The notes: generated by a model from the letters alone, not told the origin. DNA of 64,000 nt from Wolfiporia cocos (GCA_029448655.1 JACCLO010000037.1:46497-110496), one strand, 5' to 3'; shown: positions 34,401 through 47,380, counted from the first letter of the stretch. A program made the numbers and translations.

Positions 34401-36940
34401 GTCGACGAGCCCAGGGATGAGAGATAGCGAACCGTTGAGGGGCGGGAGTACAGGCGATGCAGGATGCAGACATATCTGCCAGAAGCTAACAGAGTGGATT
34501 ATAATGATTCTGATGGAGTATGTGGGTGCTGAGAATGAGGCCTATTTAAACGAAGTTCTCGAGCCATCCCCGTGACGCGGGAAGGTCCATCGGTGAATAT
34601 TTGAATGGCTTGCCGGTGCGCTGCGGGTCAGTTGTCCTCATGAATCCGAGCAGGTAGGTAATCGTCTACTGGTGTCAGTATCGAGTGTGGCGTACTAGAT
34701 CCTGAGGCCTGAAGAGTGGCCGGCCGAGCTCGGCATCTGTTAGCCGACCAAATGTGAGACCGCGGTGATCTCGGAGCGTTCCTTTCGTTATCGTCGCAGA
34801 AAGCCGCGAAGGTTCTCTCCAGCGATCGGAGGCTAGTCGATTGGAGTCCCGCACAGCCTCGCACCTCCAGCCTTCCTGAGACGCAGGGGCACGACATAAT
34901 CAGCAGCCCAGTACATCTTCGACGGGCGCGGAACATTCTTGCTGATATTCTAGAGCTGTCAGCATCATCACCTTGGGGCCCGCGGCCACGACAGCCGACG
35001 CAGAATTCCGCCAACGATTGCGATCGTCAGATTTTGGGGAGTTGGTATCATGCAGCAAAATAAACTAACGCGTAAAGCATGGGCAACTGATCTTCCCGCA
35101 TAGCCTGTCTATCGCTATGTGACTCGTCAAAGTCCGCCAGCGGCTTCGACGCCCGGAAGGACTCACTGCTGGAAGTGAGAGATTGAAGATTGATCTAGAC
35201 GTTTCTCCTACGAGTGTGGCCAAGTGGCAAAAAGAGCGGAGCTGCATGGACGTCGGAAATGATAGAAGAGCCTTTCATTTCGGACCAACTGCGCATTTGA
35301 GCTGGCACATTCCAACCACCGTGCCCGCCAGGCCATTCCAGGCTGAGCATGTCCGGCATTGCTCATACCGACACTGCCGGGCGGTGAAAGGCTCAGACTA
35401 ACCCGATGGTAAACAAAAGTGGTTCCGGCTGTATGATAACGATATGGCAACAACACATCGCTTGCAATCCTTCCAGGAGGCTCTCGGCTCCACGTGAATT
35501 ACTTCATCTGCACTACATTGACCAAATCTCACTGTTCCTGTACAACACAATTTCCTAAGAATCCTAACATGCGAGGGCGCATATTTCGTATCATGTCAAG
35601 TCGATAGTTGCTAAATACAGATAAAATGGGTCAGAGCTGGTAGCAATGGGCGCCCAATGCCTCTGACAATTATTTGGGGCGTTCACCTTGAATTTATAGT
35701 GCAAGGATAGCTCTTCAGAGCCTCGCCTTCCCGATTCCGAAACACACAATTAGATTGCATATTCTCGCCATGTCAGTAGTAAGTTAATACACCGCAAGTA
35801 GTCAGACGATCGTCCGCGAGAAAGGCTAATCGATTCAGAAGTCCTGCTCTAAACTGTTCCCTCACCTGCTTAATGTCATGCCCAGTGTGACTGTCCGTTC
35901 GTAGGCTTGCTGGTTCACTCGCCTCCCAACGTTTGCGACACGGTACCGTTGCACAATAGCTACCTCCTTGATTTGTCAGAGCACTCTTGCTGCGGAAGAC
36001 TTTGCGGGTTCTGGAGACATAAATATCTACTTTCGCAACGTACGCTACACATGCGCCGATGGCGTTGTTTGTCACGAAACATGTTCTGCTCTTCTTGCGT
36101 ACTTTGCTACTCACCAGTGCACTCCCAGGAGTTGTAGCTATGTGTACCTGTAGCACAGATGGCATAATATGTCCCATTGTTCTTACCTTCGCCTCACAAA
36201 CACGCTCGTGTATCGCTTCGTTCTTCGATGAAACTGCAGTTTTCGCTGATGTGTGAACTGAGCACTTAGGTGATGACTGACTTCAGGGCCTGTAGTCCGG
36301 CATTCAGTACGTTTAGTGCAAAGTAGCGGGCCATGTCGGAACCGGCGCTACTTCATTATCAAGCAATATAAGAACAGAGATGAGTAGATAGATACTCAGC
36401 GTGGGTGGCGCCCACGCTTCAATGTGGCTTGCTAATCCGTGTTCATGCTATTTGCACGGCATGCTACACGATCGAAGTGTTGTAATAGAGGTTTTTTTAC
36501 TAACGATAATTATGACTCGCCCTTTTCCGAGGTTGTGCAAGAATTATGAGAACGAGGTATGGCATCATTGATACCCTACAGTGTTTTCGTACATCCGATG
36601 CGGGTTAACAGTACTTGGATACAGTTACTGGTATGCGTCACAAAGATCAAGGACTACGCTCTACCCACTCCATTTTAAAAACTTAGTAGTGGAGCTCAAA
36701 AAATCCGTGCCACAGTCAATTTTATTGTTAGCAAAACACCTCTAATTCGAGAGTGATTGTGGAGGCGACGGGGGGACTGCATCTAGCACTTAAATCATAT
36801 GGGTCAGTGTTGGACCACGATGGAGCGATCGCCGCCACCGCCCGTCCGATCCGCTCAGATCTTGTGACGCACTAGTACTAGTGACAGGTGCCACCACAGC
36901 GCGGTCACGCCGAATCACCTGTTCGTGCGACTCAGGACCA
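34401..36940. other. No intact gene; weak coding traces
   Basis: A minus-strand trace near 34700-34560 (GFMRTTDPQRTG, SPMDLPASRGWLENF, then a stop) looks like the end of a real protein but I cannot name it. A plus-strand trace at 35965-36140 has several cysteines. Neither can be extended into a gene model. Confidence 0.3.
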
Positions 36941-36949
36941 GGAAGAAGA

Positions 36950-37480
36950 TAAGACGGTGTCCGAGGAAGGTCCGACTGTGATGGAGGTCGATTCGTAGGG
37001 CGTCGTCTGGTGGATGTGTCGCATCGCGAGCACGGCCGTGTTGCATTGTGTTTTCGAGCTGTTGTTCATGGCTTTCGTTTGACTCGGCGTAGACACCGTC
37101 GAACGCGGGGCCTGGAGCCGCACTGGCCGCACCGCTGGGCAGCTGAGGCTGGAGGGAGCTGTATCGGCACCGTGAGAGGACGCGAGAGTCTGGCGTCGGC
37201 GACACCGACCTGGAACGGGCTTGGCGCAGCGAGTGCGCAGACGGGTTGAAATGTCCGCACTTCGGGCAGACATATTCTGCACGTGGCGGGTGACGGTCAA
37301 GGGCAAGGTCAGGTGGGAGGTGCTGACGTCGACCCCACAGCCAATTGGTCGCTGACCGTCGTAAAGGGCACAGAATTGTACATACCAAGTGTATCGCCGG
37401 CTCATGACCACGAAGATAATGATAAGTTGGGCGCTGCAAGTCACGAATGCCGGATAGACCGTTATCGAGCAATGGGAAGT
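36950..37480 (-). pseudogene. Lunapark-like zinc-ribbon fragment
   Basis: The minus strand encodes EYVCPKCGHFNPSAHSLRQ (near 37270-37210) followed by SRSVSPTPDSR, the second half of the Lunapark zinc ribbon and the Ser-Pro-rich tail found in fungal Lnp proteins, which act at ER three-way junctions. The first CxxC half is only recognisable as scrambled frames (near 37400-37350), and no upstream membrane segments were found. I read it as a decayed partial copy. An unusual intron is a less likely alternative. Confidence 0.55.
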
Positions 37481-37659
37481 GTTTGAGTGGAGAGCGAATA
37501 AGCGCCGATCACTGGGTCCAGCGCGGGCATTATATTGCACATGGCCGGCGAATGAGCACCCAGCGATGTGGCACGTGCTGCGTATCACGCTGCATCCGTG
37601 CTGTGGGAATGCCACGCTGTCACCTTACACCCAATCCACTCTGCAACGATCTGATAATA

Positions 37660-38279
37660 ATGGAGCCAACAGAGGTCCAAATTTACGGATTGAATCTTTT
37701 GAAGGAACACACAGACATGTTTCATAATCACATATCCACTGCTTTCCCGACACAGATTGGTGAACTATACAAATGGCATGCCAAGGGCAGGCATGCATTG
37801 GTACATTACATTCTTTTTATTTTTGCTACTCTACTAATGAATGCAAAGTTGTATACTGAGGAGATAATCAGAGATTTTCGATTGGAGGACGACGAACTAG
37901 CAACCAACTTCCACAGAGACCCTAGGATTTTATTAGGTCGTCAAAAACTTGATTTTGCCTTGAAGTTATTCAACCTTGGGCTGGATGCTGAGGCATTCCA
38001 GCTACCCAAGTTGGAGATTGAGCTGAAGGAAGGGCCCAAGACTGACACTACAGACCAGAATGCAGATTGCAGAGGAATAGTAAGTCTTGTGAATGATTAG
38101 CACAAAATGGCTTGAATTTAAATTTCTGCATCTAGAAGCGGCCTACTTCAGAATTGGAAGAAGCAGGCCAGGGTCCCAAGCGCCAAAAAGTGGAGGAGAG
38201 ACTTCCTCAATTTTTGCCTCTAGGTGATGGCAAACCATCCTCCAAGTTGGAAGATTGGGAAGATGAAGCCTCAAAGTAG
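37660..38279 (+). CDS. Two-exon gene of unknown function (187 aa)
   Basis: Exon 1 is 37660-38079 (140 codons). An intron with a GTAAGT donor and TCTAG acceptor spans 38080-38135. Exon 2 is 38136-38279, ending in TAG. Phase is kept and the reading frame is clean. The protein begins MEPTEVQIYGLNLL and is mostly helical. It has a hydrophobic stretch (ALVHYILFIFATLLM, about residues 47-61) that may be a buried helix or membrane segment. The tail is charged, with KRPTSELEE and a basic GPKRQKVEE that could be a nuclear signal. I do not recognise the family. Unlike its neighbours it shows no damage, but it lies in a region of pseudogenes. Confidence 0.5.
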
Positions 38280-38439
38280 TATGTATGTCATTTTACATTC
38301 TCATTGAAGCAGCTTGCAGTTTACTGAGGCTTGAGTACAGAATGCTTTCATGATGGTTTAGGACTGTATAGGGTGTACATACTTGCAAATAGGAATCTGC
38401 ATGAGGTTGTCCTTTGTCTCAACATACATATCTATCACC

Positions 38440-40260
38440 GTGATCACACCCTGTGAACATCCTTGCACACATCAAATATGTAGTCATAGCATGATCATGC
38501 TTGCCCTCATGTGCAAATACTAGTGAGAAATGCTCCACTTCCACTTCAGCGACTGCTGATGAGTACTGGAAAGAAAGCTCAGTACTTTGGAAGGAAGATA
38601 CATCACCATGCATACCAATGCTCATGCTGGTCCGATTCAGTGAATACTGGTTGGAATGAATGTCAGCTGGGTAGCAAAGACAGTGCCACAATGTACCTTG
38701 AAATCATCACCGTTGAAGATAAGGATATCTCCGTGCTCTAGGGTCACGAGGAGTACCGGCCCCTCCCTTTTGACAGATTTCGTAATGGAGTCTGTGATTT
38801 GAGCAACTTGCATATCCAGAATGCTCACACTGTTACTCGGCGCTGGGACATCGGAATCGTCTATGTCCATAGGCCCGCATGAGTCGTTAGCTCCGTGCGG
38901 GAGTTCCTTCTTAGGAGATCCACGCTCTGCGACGGTGATTGGCAGAAGCTGCTGTACACCTGGAGCTAATGATTTGGGGCGCATCGACAACTCTGCATCG
39001 GCGCCGAGGTACATCATGTATACAGGGGAATTTTTCGCAGCAAGCACGTTCTGGCACAACTTCTGTCTTGGGGAAAGCCATGAATAGTAAATTCAGAACT
39101 CACCTTCTTTGAGCCAGGGAGAACCCAAGCCAAGTAATTCATTTCTGTCCCCCTCCTTCAGCGGCCAAGCGGCTTTGAAGCAGTGCGTGTGCTTGCAATA
39201 TACAGAGCGGGGCATGTGTCGTGGCCGCTGTCGTATCTTGATTGTTGAATGAGCAGGTGTAATAGGCCTCTGCGGACGCACAGAATGTTTTAGAATCAAT
39301 ACATACGCACCGCTGTCCGTGCTCACCTTTAAAGGAACCCTTGCTATCCTGGAGCAATGACAATTCAACTTTCGTCAGCATCTCTCTGAAGAGCCTGGTC
39401 GGCTGCTCCTGCAACTCTGCCCCGTTACAGGTATAAATAAATAAATAAATAAGCTTGGCAGAGACGCCATCCTTTGTCATATACGCTAAACGCGAGCCAT
39501 CAGCAACGTCCGTTACGGTGGTTTGACACGCTCGGACGGCCTGTCACACGACAATGTCACTGGAGAAATACCACGGGAATTATGCATGGTATGAACATCC
39601 GCAGGAGGTATACAGTTGCTTTCCTGCGCGAATGTATGAGTGCTTGCTTCGGCCGCCTCTGGTAGGCACACTCACTGAGCATCCGCTACACAGTTAATAC
39701 CATAAATTTCGCTGAGCATTCAGTTTTCCACACTTTACGCATTGCCTTCCGCCATGATAGCTTGTGGCCGAGATGCCATACTCGAAGTCGGCATCCATTT
39801 GATGATTTGGTGAAGAATGGGGAGGAAGAAAGTGGAAAGGATTGAACATGATATTAGGGTCTGTCTGGTCTGCTCCGATGGAAGGAGGGGCCTGCCACCA
39901 GGGATCAGCACTCCGATCCACCGTTTCGCTACCGGGTACCCAATCGAAAGTGAATTGCCACGAAAATAGTTCTTGACCAGCATCGTTTCTCCCCTGTCAT
40001 TTGTTCAGCATGCCATCGAAAGGTACCCACGTAGATATCGATGAGATACCATGTTTATGGATTTGATTCCAAAGAAACCCAGGTGTGTACAGCCATATTG
40101 TTCGCGGAGACTGAATGGCGCCGATTCGAAGACTCTGCACAGCACGATGCAATCCGGACTATCACTTTTGTGGCTGTCCAATAGAACCTTAGCTTCGGGT
40201 GGTGGGCTGATCGGCCGGTTTGAACGACGCGAAGATGTCGGGACTGCACTGTTGAGATAG
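38440..40260 (-). pseudogene. AlkB-like 2OG-Fe(II) oxygenase-family gene, probably degraded
   Basis: In minus-strand order: PPPEAKVLLDSHKSD and YGCTHLGFFGIKSI (near 40190-40060), a Cys-rich CVKCGKLNAQRNLW (39740-39700), MTKDGVSAKL (39480), FREMLTKVELS, NELLGLGSP (39130), VYMMYLGADAELSM (39010), and LVTLEHGDILIFNGDDFK (38750-38700). The last continues after an intron into YSLNRTSMSIG. This order matches agaricomycete AlkB-like proteins as I know them. The usual iron-binding His-x-Asp block (WHDDGE-type) is not visible between NELLGLGSP and the MMYLGA block, and frames change there, so catalysis is doubtful. The family demethylates alkylated nucleic acids. Identification rests on short blocks. 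Confidence 0.5.
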
Positions 40261-40883
40261 CTCCGGTGCTTTGTTGGTCAGCGTGCTCGGATCATGTCTG
40301 GGTTGCAGTTTAAAACTCCCAGAGGTCGAAACATGAGCAGTACATCATTGCAATAGAACCTAACCAGAATGATGCAGAATCGGAGGCACCAAGGAGGAGT
40401 CTGACTTGGATATCGTGGTGATTTTGATGGGGTTGATGATCAAAGGGATTCGATTCTCGTTGACATCCGTCATGATCATAGATGGCAGAGGACGATCTTG
40501 GTGATAGAGTACGTGCCCGTCGCCGTGATTGGCATGCACATTTTCAGACTGATGTGTCTGTCGGAGATGGACAACGGCAGCTAGCCAGAGCTTGGCGGTC
40601 TATGGCTAGTACAATGCGCAATTGTACCGGATCAAAGCGCAATTGCTACGTAGGCGCCGGTGGGCGCATTCCTGGGAAGTCATAAAACACGGACGGCCCG
40701 ACAAGTCCGGTTCGCTGCCGCTACGTTTGTGGCGGCCACGGTGATATGTGTCCGCTATTGCTATCTGGGCAGCTTAAGTGCAAGTATGGATCGAAAAATG
40801 ACGCGGCGCCGTCTTTTCCACACTCGTGCGTGTGATCACACAAGTACAGAACCGCTTACTTGTCAAAGGATGTACCCGACATA
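40261..40883. other. Intergenic, nothing recognised
   Basis: This is the region between the AlkB-like remnant and the MSH4 stop. Short frames only. Confidence 0.4.
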
Positions 40884-43800
40884 CTACATGGTATCACGGA
40901 GGACCTGCATGATCTCCTTCTGGAATCGAGCAAGATGAGCAGCCAACTCTTCATCGGGTAGCGAGGAATGATCGAGCGCTTGCGTGAGTTGGGTCCGTAG
41001 CTGAGAGCGGACTGAAAGTAGCACCTGCCATAAGGAGTACATACCCTGAGGAGGGCCTTGCGCCGTATGGAGACTTTGTTCGAGCGGCTATCCTGCTCCT
41101 GGCGTTCCTCCATCTCGCTCAAGGCTTCTGCGACCCGCCTTCCCTCGGCGAGGACGTCATTCGGTAGATCGGCAAGTCGGGCAAGATCAAGACCTGGCAC
41201 AGATGAAACTTAGCTCAGCGTACCACACAATATGTCCAACAAACCGTAGTGGCTCGTCTGTTCCGGCGCTCCGTCGACAACTCTGTGACGAACAGCAAAG
41301 GGCCAAGGTCTCGCAAATGTACGCACCTGTATTGAAAAGTCATGCCAAAGTTCGACGTGGATTGGCGTGACCTCTGCGTCAGAAGTTAACAAAGATACAC
41401 GAAGCGATTGGTATGGAGAACCTGAACGGCAAGATGAAGGCTGACAAGTTCTGTTAGTAACCGAGATGTAATCATTCAAAACCTACTCACTTGACAACAG
41501 ATGGCTGGCGCGACAATGTTGTCGTGAGCTCGCTGAAGTGACTACAGGGCCTGTAAGCAACCCATACATTAGTGATAATGGTACAGGTGCATACGTTGCG
41601 AAGAAGACATATGACTAGCAAACCAACGGCATTATCAGTAATGTACAGGGACCGCAAAATGAGCCGGTACGACCTTGAGTTTGATGAGTTCCTCTGCGAT
41701 GGCATGCGAGATGCCAACTTCTTCCCTTGGAGAGGTGCCGCGGCCAACTTCGTCGATCAGGATGAGAGAATTCTCCGTAGCAATCCCTGGCACAATTTCG
41801 GCATCAAGATGATGCTGGTTTCATAGTTAGCTCAAGTTACAAACCAACGATCATCGCGCAAGATGCCATCTCACTCGCAAATGTGCTCAGGCTCTTTTCG
41901 ATATCGTCGTCGTTCGATAGCCGAGTCAGGAGTGCATCGTGCAGTCTGCATGATACGACATTCAAAGAGGCGGTTTTGGTGATATTTGGAGAAGGTCCGC
42001 ACCTGAAGCTACCGTACTCAGCAGGAACAAAGCATCCGCACATTGCCATGACTGTCAGCAGCCCAATCTGCCGCAAGTATATGCTCTTGCCTATGGTCAC
42101 AGACAATCGGATGTTTGTTGACCATATACGGGCTCGGCGTACCTAACATGCTGCGTTGAATCAGCATTGAGCGATAGATATGATGAATCAGATGATCAGA
42201 CGAACTTCGGCCCCTGGACAATTTGAAAAGAGGAAGCCTCGCAGCAATATACATCATTCGGTACAAGCGTCCCGGCCGCCTGAACGTTCTCTAGAACAGG
42301 ATGCTGCCCCGCCTTTATGGCTAAGGTTCCCGTGAACTCGGGACGCACTACACCAAGTATTAAGTGGTCACTGTTATCTAACTTAGAGGATGCTCACCAT
42401 AGTCACGCACTAAGAAATCAAAACCAAACCTTACAATCAACATCTCTGTCAGTCTAGCATTTACAGGACGTACGAATGCTGGCATGCGCAAAAGACCACA
42501 ACATGTCCACAATGGCAACGGCCTCCGAAGCTTTGTACAGAGCTCCAATGACATCGACGATCTCGGCGATCAACTCTTGTATAATCCTGGTATGACCTGT
42601 GAGCCGGGTATTGGAATGCCAACCGGTACTACATACTTGTCACTCATGATCAGCGTCTCGTCCAGTGCATCCTTCATGCGCGCGTTTCTCTTCTTCTGCT
42701 CAAGCTGTGAGCATTCTCACACTGGTAACCTCGTACAGGACTGACCAGCTCGATACTAGAAAAGAGCCACCGCTTTCTCTGAGCTGTCACATTCACAAAG
42801 CCTCTAGGTAGCTCCCCTCGGAGATCTGTCTTCTTCAAAGCAAAAACGAAGCCTGTGTCCTGGTACACTAGACTAAGAGGCAGGTCGTGTTGCTCCGAGA
42901 GTTCGCGGTTCAATGCAAATATATCCCCGACATTCTCCTTGTATGTTTCTCGTGCGACGTCAAGGAGGCGATTGTAGTTTGCCTGATTTGCTGGATTTGA
43001 GCATTAACAAATGATGTTAAGGAGGAGGAAACATACCTTGACGGCGTACACACGTGCATTCACCGCATTCAGGCCGCGCTGTATAGATCCATCGAATCTC
43101 AACGAAGGCTGCGTTATTTGGCACGTACTTTCGCTGAAGCTTCTTCTTCATTCAATGCTTCGCTAACATGCTGTTCGATTCTTGAAAGTCGCTCGTCAGA
43201 GATCATCTACATCGAACAGGCGCTTAGCGCGCATCCAATCTACAATTATATCTCCAGCACCTACGTCCAGTACGATTCGTAACAGACGGGAGCGGCTGCC
43301 TGTCAAGGCTTTCGCGAGAACGGGCATGTTCTTGACTATGTTTCGGAGACTGAGCATTTGCGCGACGCGAGCGGCAGCAAGCTTTGCAGTGCTTGTCTCA
43401 CGCGCCTCGGATGCAGCAAGCTGATGATTCAAATGAGCATTGATACTGTGCATGACCTGAAACGGCGAAAGCTTGCCGAGCAGATTAGCTTATCGAAGTC
43501 CATATTATGGAGGGACTTGAGCGCGTTCTTCATATTGTCGAAACGATTTCCATTCTGTATGAGCTCTTTAAGACAGTAAGCCGAAATAGACACATCCATG
43601 GAGTTGATAGACCTTCGACGACATCAAGGCGCGCCTCTATAGAAGACTGTCTGCAGCATTATTAGATCAACTCCGTAACGGTTGCAAAATGAGATACCAG
43701 TGATAGGCGCGAGTACATTTGCCCGGAGGAGGCGAGCACCCATTGCAGTGTATGTATGATTTAATAGCCTAGGTGTGAATTACTTGAATCGTGGGCATAT

Positions 43801-44631
43801 ATTAAGAGACAGAGAGGGTTTACCCAAACATGGAATGGGTGGACCTCTTGAATGAGATGCTGCCCACCAGCTCCAAGTTTCGAGCAGTCTCGGGATCTAT
43901 CATCATGCTGCCTTCTACTTGTACATATCGTATGAGGAGCGAAGAAGGAGCAAAGCGTAAATTGAGCTTCGACTCTGCATACTCGAATAGCGCGCTAGCT
44001 GCAGAGAGCGCGTAATACCTATTAATGTTGTTCAGTATAGTCGCAAGGTTTCGGACGCATATACCCACTTGCTGGACACCGCGACAAGAGTTGCAGGCCG
44101 CTCATCGTCATCAACTATCAGCTGGTTGACAAAGGCAAGTCCTGCGTTTACAGTTGCAACGCGAAGCATGTGCTCAGTAGTCATATTGCTCACCAGCATC
44201 ATCGTTCCAGTATTTTCTCATCACTGGATCGACTGTGGCATCAAACTCTTCGATCATGCACTGCACTAGGACCGAAGTCGACGAGGCTTTCTTTCCTCCA
44301 GATGCCATAGGTGTATCTATCAGAGATAAAAAGGTGTTTGGGACCAGAATAATGGATGGAGAATGCAGATGAAGCTGATGCAGCGTCTTGACATATGTGG
44401 GACTGTCCACGAGCTGCGGACCATCATATTGAGCGATGATTCAGTACGAGCTGACTACATGCGCACCTGGATAAGGGAAACCCTCCCGGTATCCTTGTCC
44501 AATGCAGCAAGGCCGACTTCACGTGACACTCCGCGCCCTTCCAGGACATAGCTGGCCTCGTGCCTGGATGATGCGGCGGTCTGGGGTCGGGCGGTAGCCG
44601 GACGCGACTGGGCTGCCCAGCCGCGTGACAT
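40884..44631 (-). CDS. MSH4: MutS homolog 4, meiotic recombination protein
   Basis: MSH4 pairs with MSH5 as a sliding clamp that stabilises Holliday junctions for crossovers; it is not a mismatch repair protein. The start codon at 44631 precedes MSRGWAAQSRP, then RHEASYVLEGRGVSREVG and, after an intron, SPTYVKTLHQLHLHSPSI (44400). Later exons give YVQVEGSMMIDPETARNLEL (connector, near 43920), ELSEQHDLPLSLVYQ and LPRGFVNVTAQ (42900-42760), Walker A GPNMLGKS (42214-42083, across a microexon) with IYLRQIGLLTVMAM, RLSNDDDIEKSLSTF, Walker B SLILIDEVGRGTSP (about 41780-41735), and GLDLARLADLP (41195). The last exon starts after a 45-nt intron and ends at TAG 40886-40884. All blocks found are intact, so I expect a functional gene. 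The N-terminus has no PIP box or mismatch-binding Phe-x-Glu, as expected for MSH4. Confidence 0.88.
42143..42150 (-). other. MSH4: 8-nt microexon in the MSH4 Walker A motif
   Basis: The upstream exon ends ...CAG GGG CCG AA at 42206. Intron 42151-42205 (55 nt) starts GTTCGT, ends CAG, and has a CTGAT branch-like site. The 8 bases CATGTTAG follow. Intron 42091-42142 (52 nt) starts GTACGC and ends TAG. The next exon begins GCAAGAGC. Joined, they read Q-G-P-N-M-L-G-K-S, restoring the canonical P-loop. Without the microexon the frame and the motif are both lost. Confidence 0.8.
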
Positions 44632-46998
44632 CGCCGTAGCGGGGTGGGATGAGGCAGGGCGTGCAAAGCCAGGAAAATATGGGACGAGCGTAGCGATCCA
44701 GCGAAAAGGAAAAGGCGCGAGACCGAGGGCGACGACAAATGACGGCGGGTTTGAGTCCCCGCATGCGATCGATCGACGAGCGGTGCCGAATCTCGGGACA
44801 TCCTAATAAGGGATCTCAATTGTGCGTACAGGGCAGGTCTGAAACGAATACAATACGAGACTCGAGCAACGGGAGGACGTACAGGATTGTGAAAGTTAGT
44901 TACATGTGTTATCACGCCCACACCGTCCGCCCTATGCCTTAATTACTGCGTCTGTGTCCATCTTGTCTTCATCCCGCCGCGGTGACAGCGTTGCGGTGCT
45001 CGCTCCTCTCGACGTGGTCCCGCTGAACACGAAGCAGCACGCGGCGCTATCGGGCTGGGACACGCTCCGTGGCCCACGGCGCGTGCTCTACGCCTTGCAG
45101 TCAGGTGTCCTGCGTCCCGTTTGCCGCGATCGGTCCCGCATATATAGTAACTCTTCATATGCACTCGCACTCACCCCCTGGAAGCATCCCTCGCACACGT
45201 AGTCTCGCCGACCGTCACGACGCTGCCCGCGATACACCTCTCCACGTCCTTCCCCTGCGCCCGGGCGCCACACGACGCAAACGGGCAGGCAGACTGGGAG
45301 GAGGACGTATCTGCGCTCTTTCAGTAGGCTGGAATGGCATGCCTACACGCACAGCGGTGAGCTGCGCCATCTCCCTTTCACACGCCGATCTCACCTCACT
45401 CACTCGGCCGCGGCAGGCCGCACGCTGGCGACGCTACCGACCCTTACGTTGCCGTCTACGCGCCGCCCGCGCCGGCGTCCGTCGCAGACGCGGTGCACGT
45501 CCGGTGGACCGGCCTCCTCCACACGCCGTTTGTGACTGACGTCGCGACCGCGCTCATGTTCATCCCCTTCCCTTCCAATCCCTGCCCTCTCATAGCGGCT
45601 CGGTGCTGATTTATTGATATGGTAACTCCGGGCGCCGGGCGCCGGCCACACTTGCTGCTGTGACCGTGCACGGCGTCCCGACTGTGCCTGCGGCGTATGT
45701 TCATGCTGATACTAAGAGGACGGTGCCGCTCGCGCCGTGGGCGGGGTCAGAGGACACGTGATGCTTGCTCCTTGGGAGGAACGAGGAGGGCCGGGAGGAG
45801 GAGGACGTGTGGACGCTGGCGGAGACTAGTGTGGGAAAATGGGACGAGCTGGTGGGTGGGTGATCGAATCCTCCTCCGAACCCCGGCCATAGGTTTCGAC
45901 ACTGATCGCAATATTGGTCTCCCACTCGAAGCTCAAGCGCTCACTATCCTCGCCAATCGAGACGTCATCCTCGAAGACTTCGAGCAGGTGCGGCACTATT
46001 TCACGACGCCCCAGCTTCGCAGGTACCTCCTCTTCGATCAAATGCTTCGCGCCGGTCCGATCGACCTCGGGGAGTTCGCGCTGCCGGGTGGCTACGAAGC
46101 TTTACGGTCGCTATGGGCAGAGGATCTACGGTGCCCTCACCAGTTCTCGGAGTATGACTCCACTGCCAACACGACGATCGTTCACGGGCAGCCACTTCCC
46201 CCTGGGTTCTTCGATCCGCCGACTACCCCTCACGCCGAGGACAGGGACGCACTCACACCAGTGCAGATCGCTACGTGTGCCGGGCCAGCTGTGTTGATTT
46301 CTTTTGCACACTCGTCTCGTTGCTGTCAGAGCTGAAAATAACAACGATTCTCGGAGACCGGCTCGACCCTTCGAGCATCAAGGCTGGTAAGACAACTCCA
46401 GGCTCCGACGGCAAAGAAGAGCGTGTTGTTCGAACACTTGGCAGGCGCGAGATCAGCGCCGAGCTCATTGTACGCATCCTCACTTTTTTGAGAATCAGCA
46501 TCATGTACTCATGCTATTTTAAGCTACTTTGCACTGGTCAGAAATCTATTACCGATCTTGTCGCACGGGCAATTTCAGATGCAGTTATACTCGATGGATC
46601 GAAGAAAGACTCATACGTGTCAAGCGAACAATGCAGGTCGCTGTCCCAAGTAATCCCGCTGCGCCCGACATGCTAGTAGATTCTGCCACGGAGGGTGGTG
46701 ATGAACATTTGCACGTACCACATCCGCACTTATTCGCTAGGGATCAAGCAGACTCGTCAAACGACGACTTCGAGCAATTTACGCCTGGCCCTCCGATGAT
46801 CAAGACTACGCTCTGTCTCGTGAGCAACCCCCCCTCCCTCCTTTCCTAGTTGCTGTTTGGTGCCTCATAAGACTTCATTTATAGACTAAACAGCTATATG
46901 AGGTTGACGGAGAAGTGGGCGCGAAGATGGATGGGATGCCGGACTTGGAGGCGCATCGGATGTGGCAGTTCTATGGCGTTGAGACCGACGGAGACAAG
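44632..46998 (+). CDS. Unresolved plus-strand coding region (one or two host genes)
   Basis: Coding traces run along the plus strand: SVAVLAPLDVVPLNTKQH (44990), GVL then PFAAIG (45110), HVRWTGLLHTPFV (45500), TVHGVPTVPAAYVHAD (45670), WTLAETSVGKWDELV (45810), then a clean 110-codon stretch from GLPLEAQALTIL to DRDALTPVQIA (45910-46275). An intron (GTGTGC..CTGTCAG, to 46330) leads into KITTILGDRLDPSS and TLGRREISAELI. The end is LYEVDGEVGAKMDGMPDLEAHRMW..KMYE and TGA at about 47009. The first part weakly recalls RNase P/MRP subunit Rpp40-like proteins, but I am not confident. Several frame changes before 45900 are unexplained. MSH4 lies divergently upstream. Confidence 0.35.
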
Positions 46999-47380
46999 AT
47001 GTATGAGTGATTGGCTCTCGTATGCATTGTTCGGACATTCTTGTCACTCTACGCCAGCTTTGGTTATGCTTCTTTCTTGTCTTGTACCATTATCGCATAC
47101 CTCGCCCTGAAGACAAACGAGCGGCAAGGGTGGCTACTTTCTGCTAATGAGAAATATCATATACCATACATATACCAGCTATGTTTGAAGCGTCCGCAGA
47201 AGCACAAGCTTGTATTCTGGACAACGTCGGCTCGAATCGGCGTCTTAATTCAGAGATGTCTAGTAGCGCGTGCGTTGCGTCGCGTCACGTATTTGTGATG
47301 GATGTGACACTACGCGTTTCCGCGTCGCGCCTTGTTCTTGACAGCCATACTAGTTACTCCTTGTACACCCACCACTTGAA

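Noticed and set aside
44424..44921. Long minus frame upstream of MSH4 as the MSH4 N-terminus
   Set aside because: It is in another frame. The frame carrying RHEASYVLEGRGVSREVG opens with ATG at 44631.
44960..45860. Firm call as RNase P/MRP subunit Rpp40
   Set aside because: Only short blocks weakly recall the family and the frame changes several times, so I left it unnamed.
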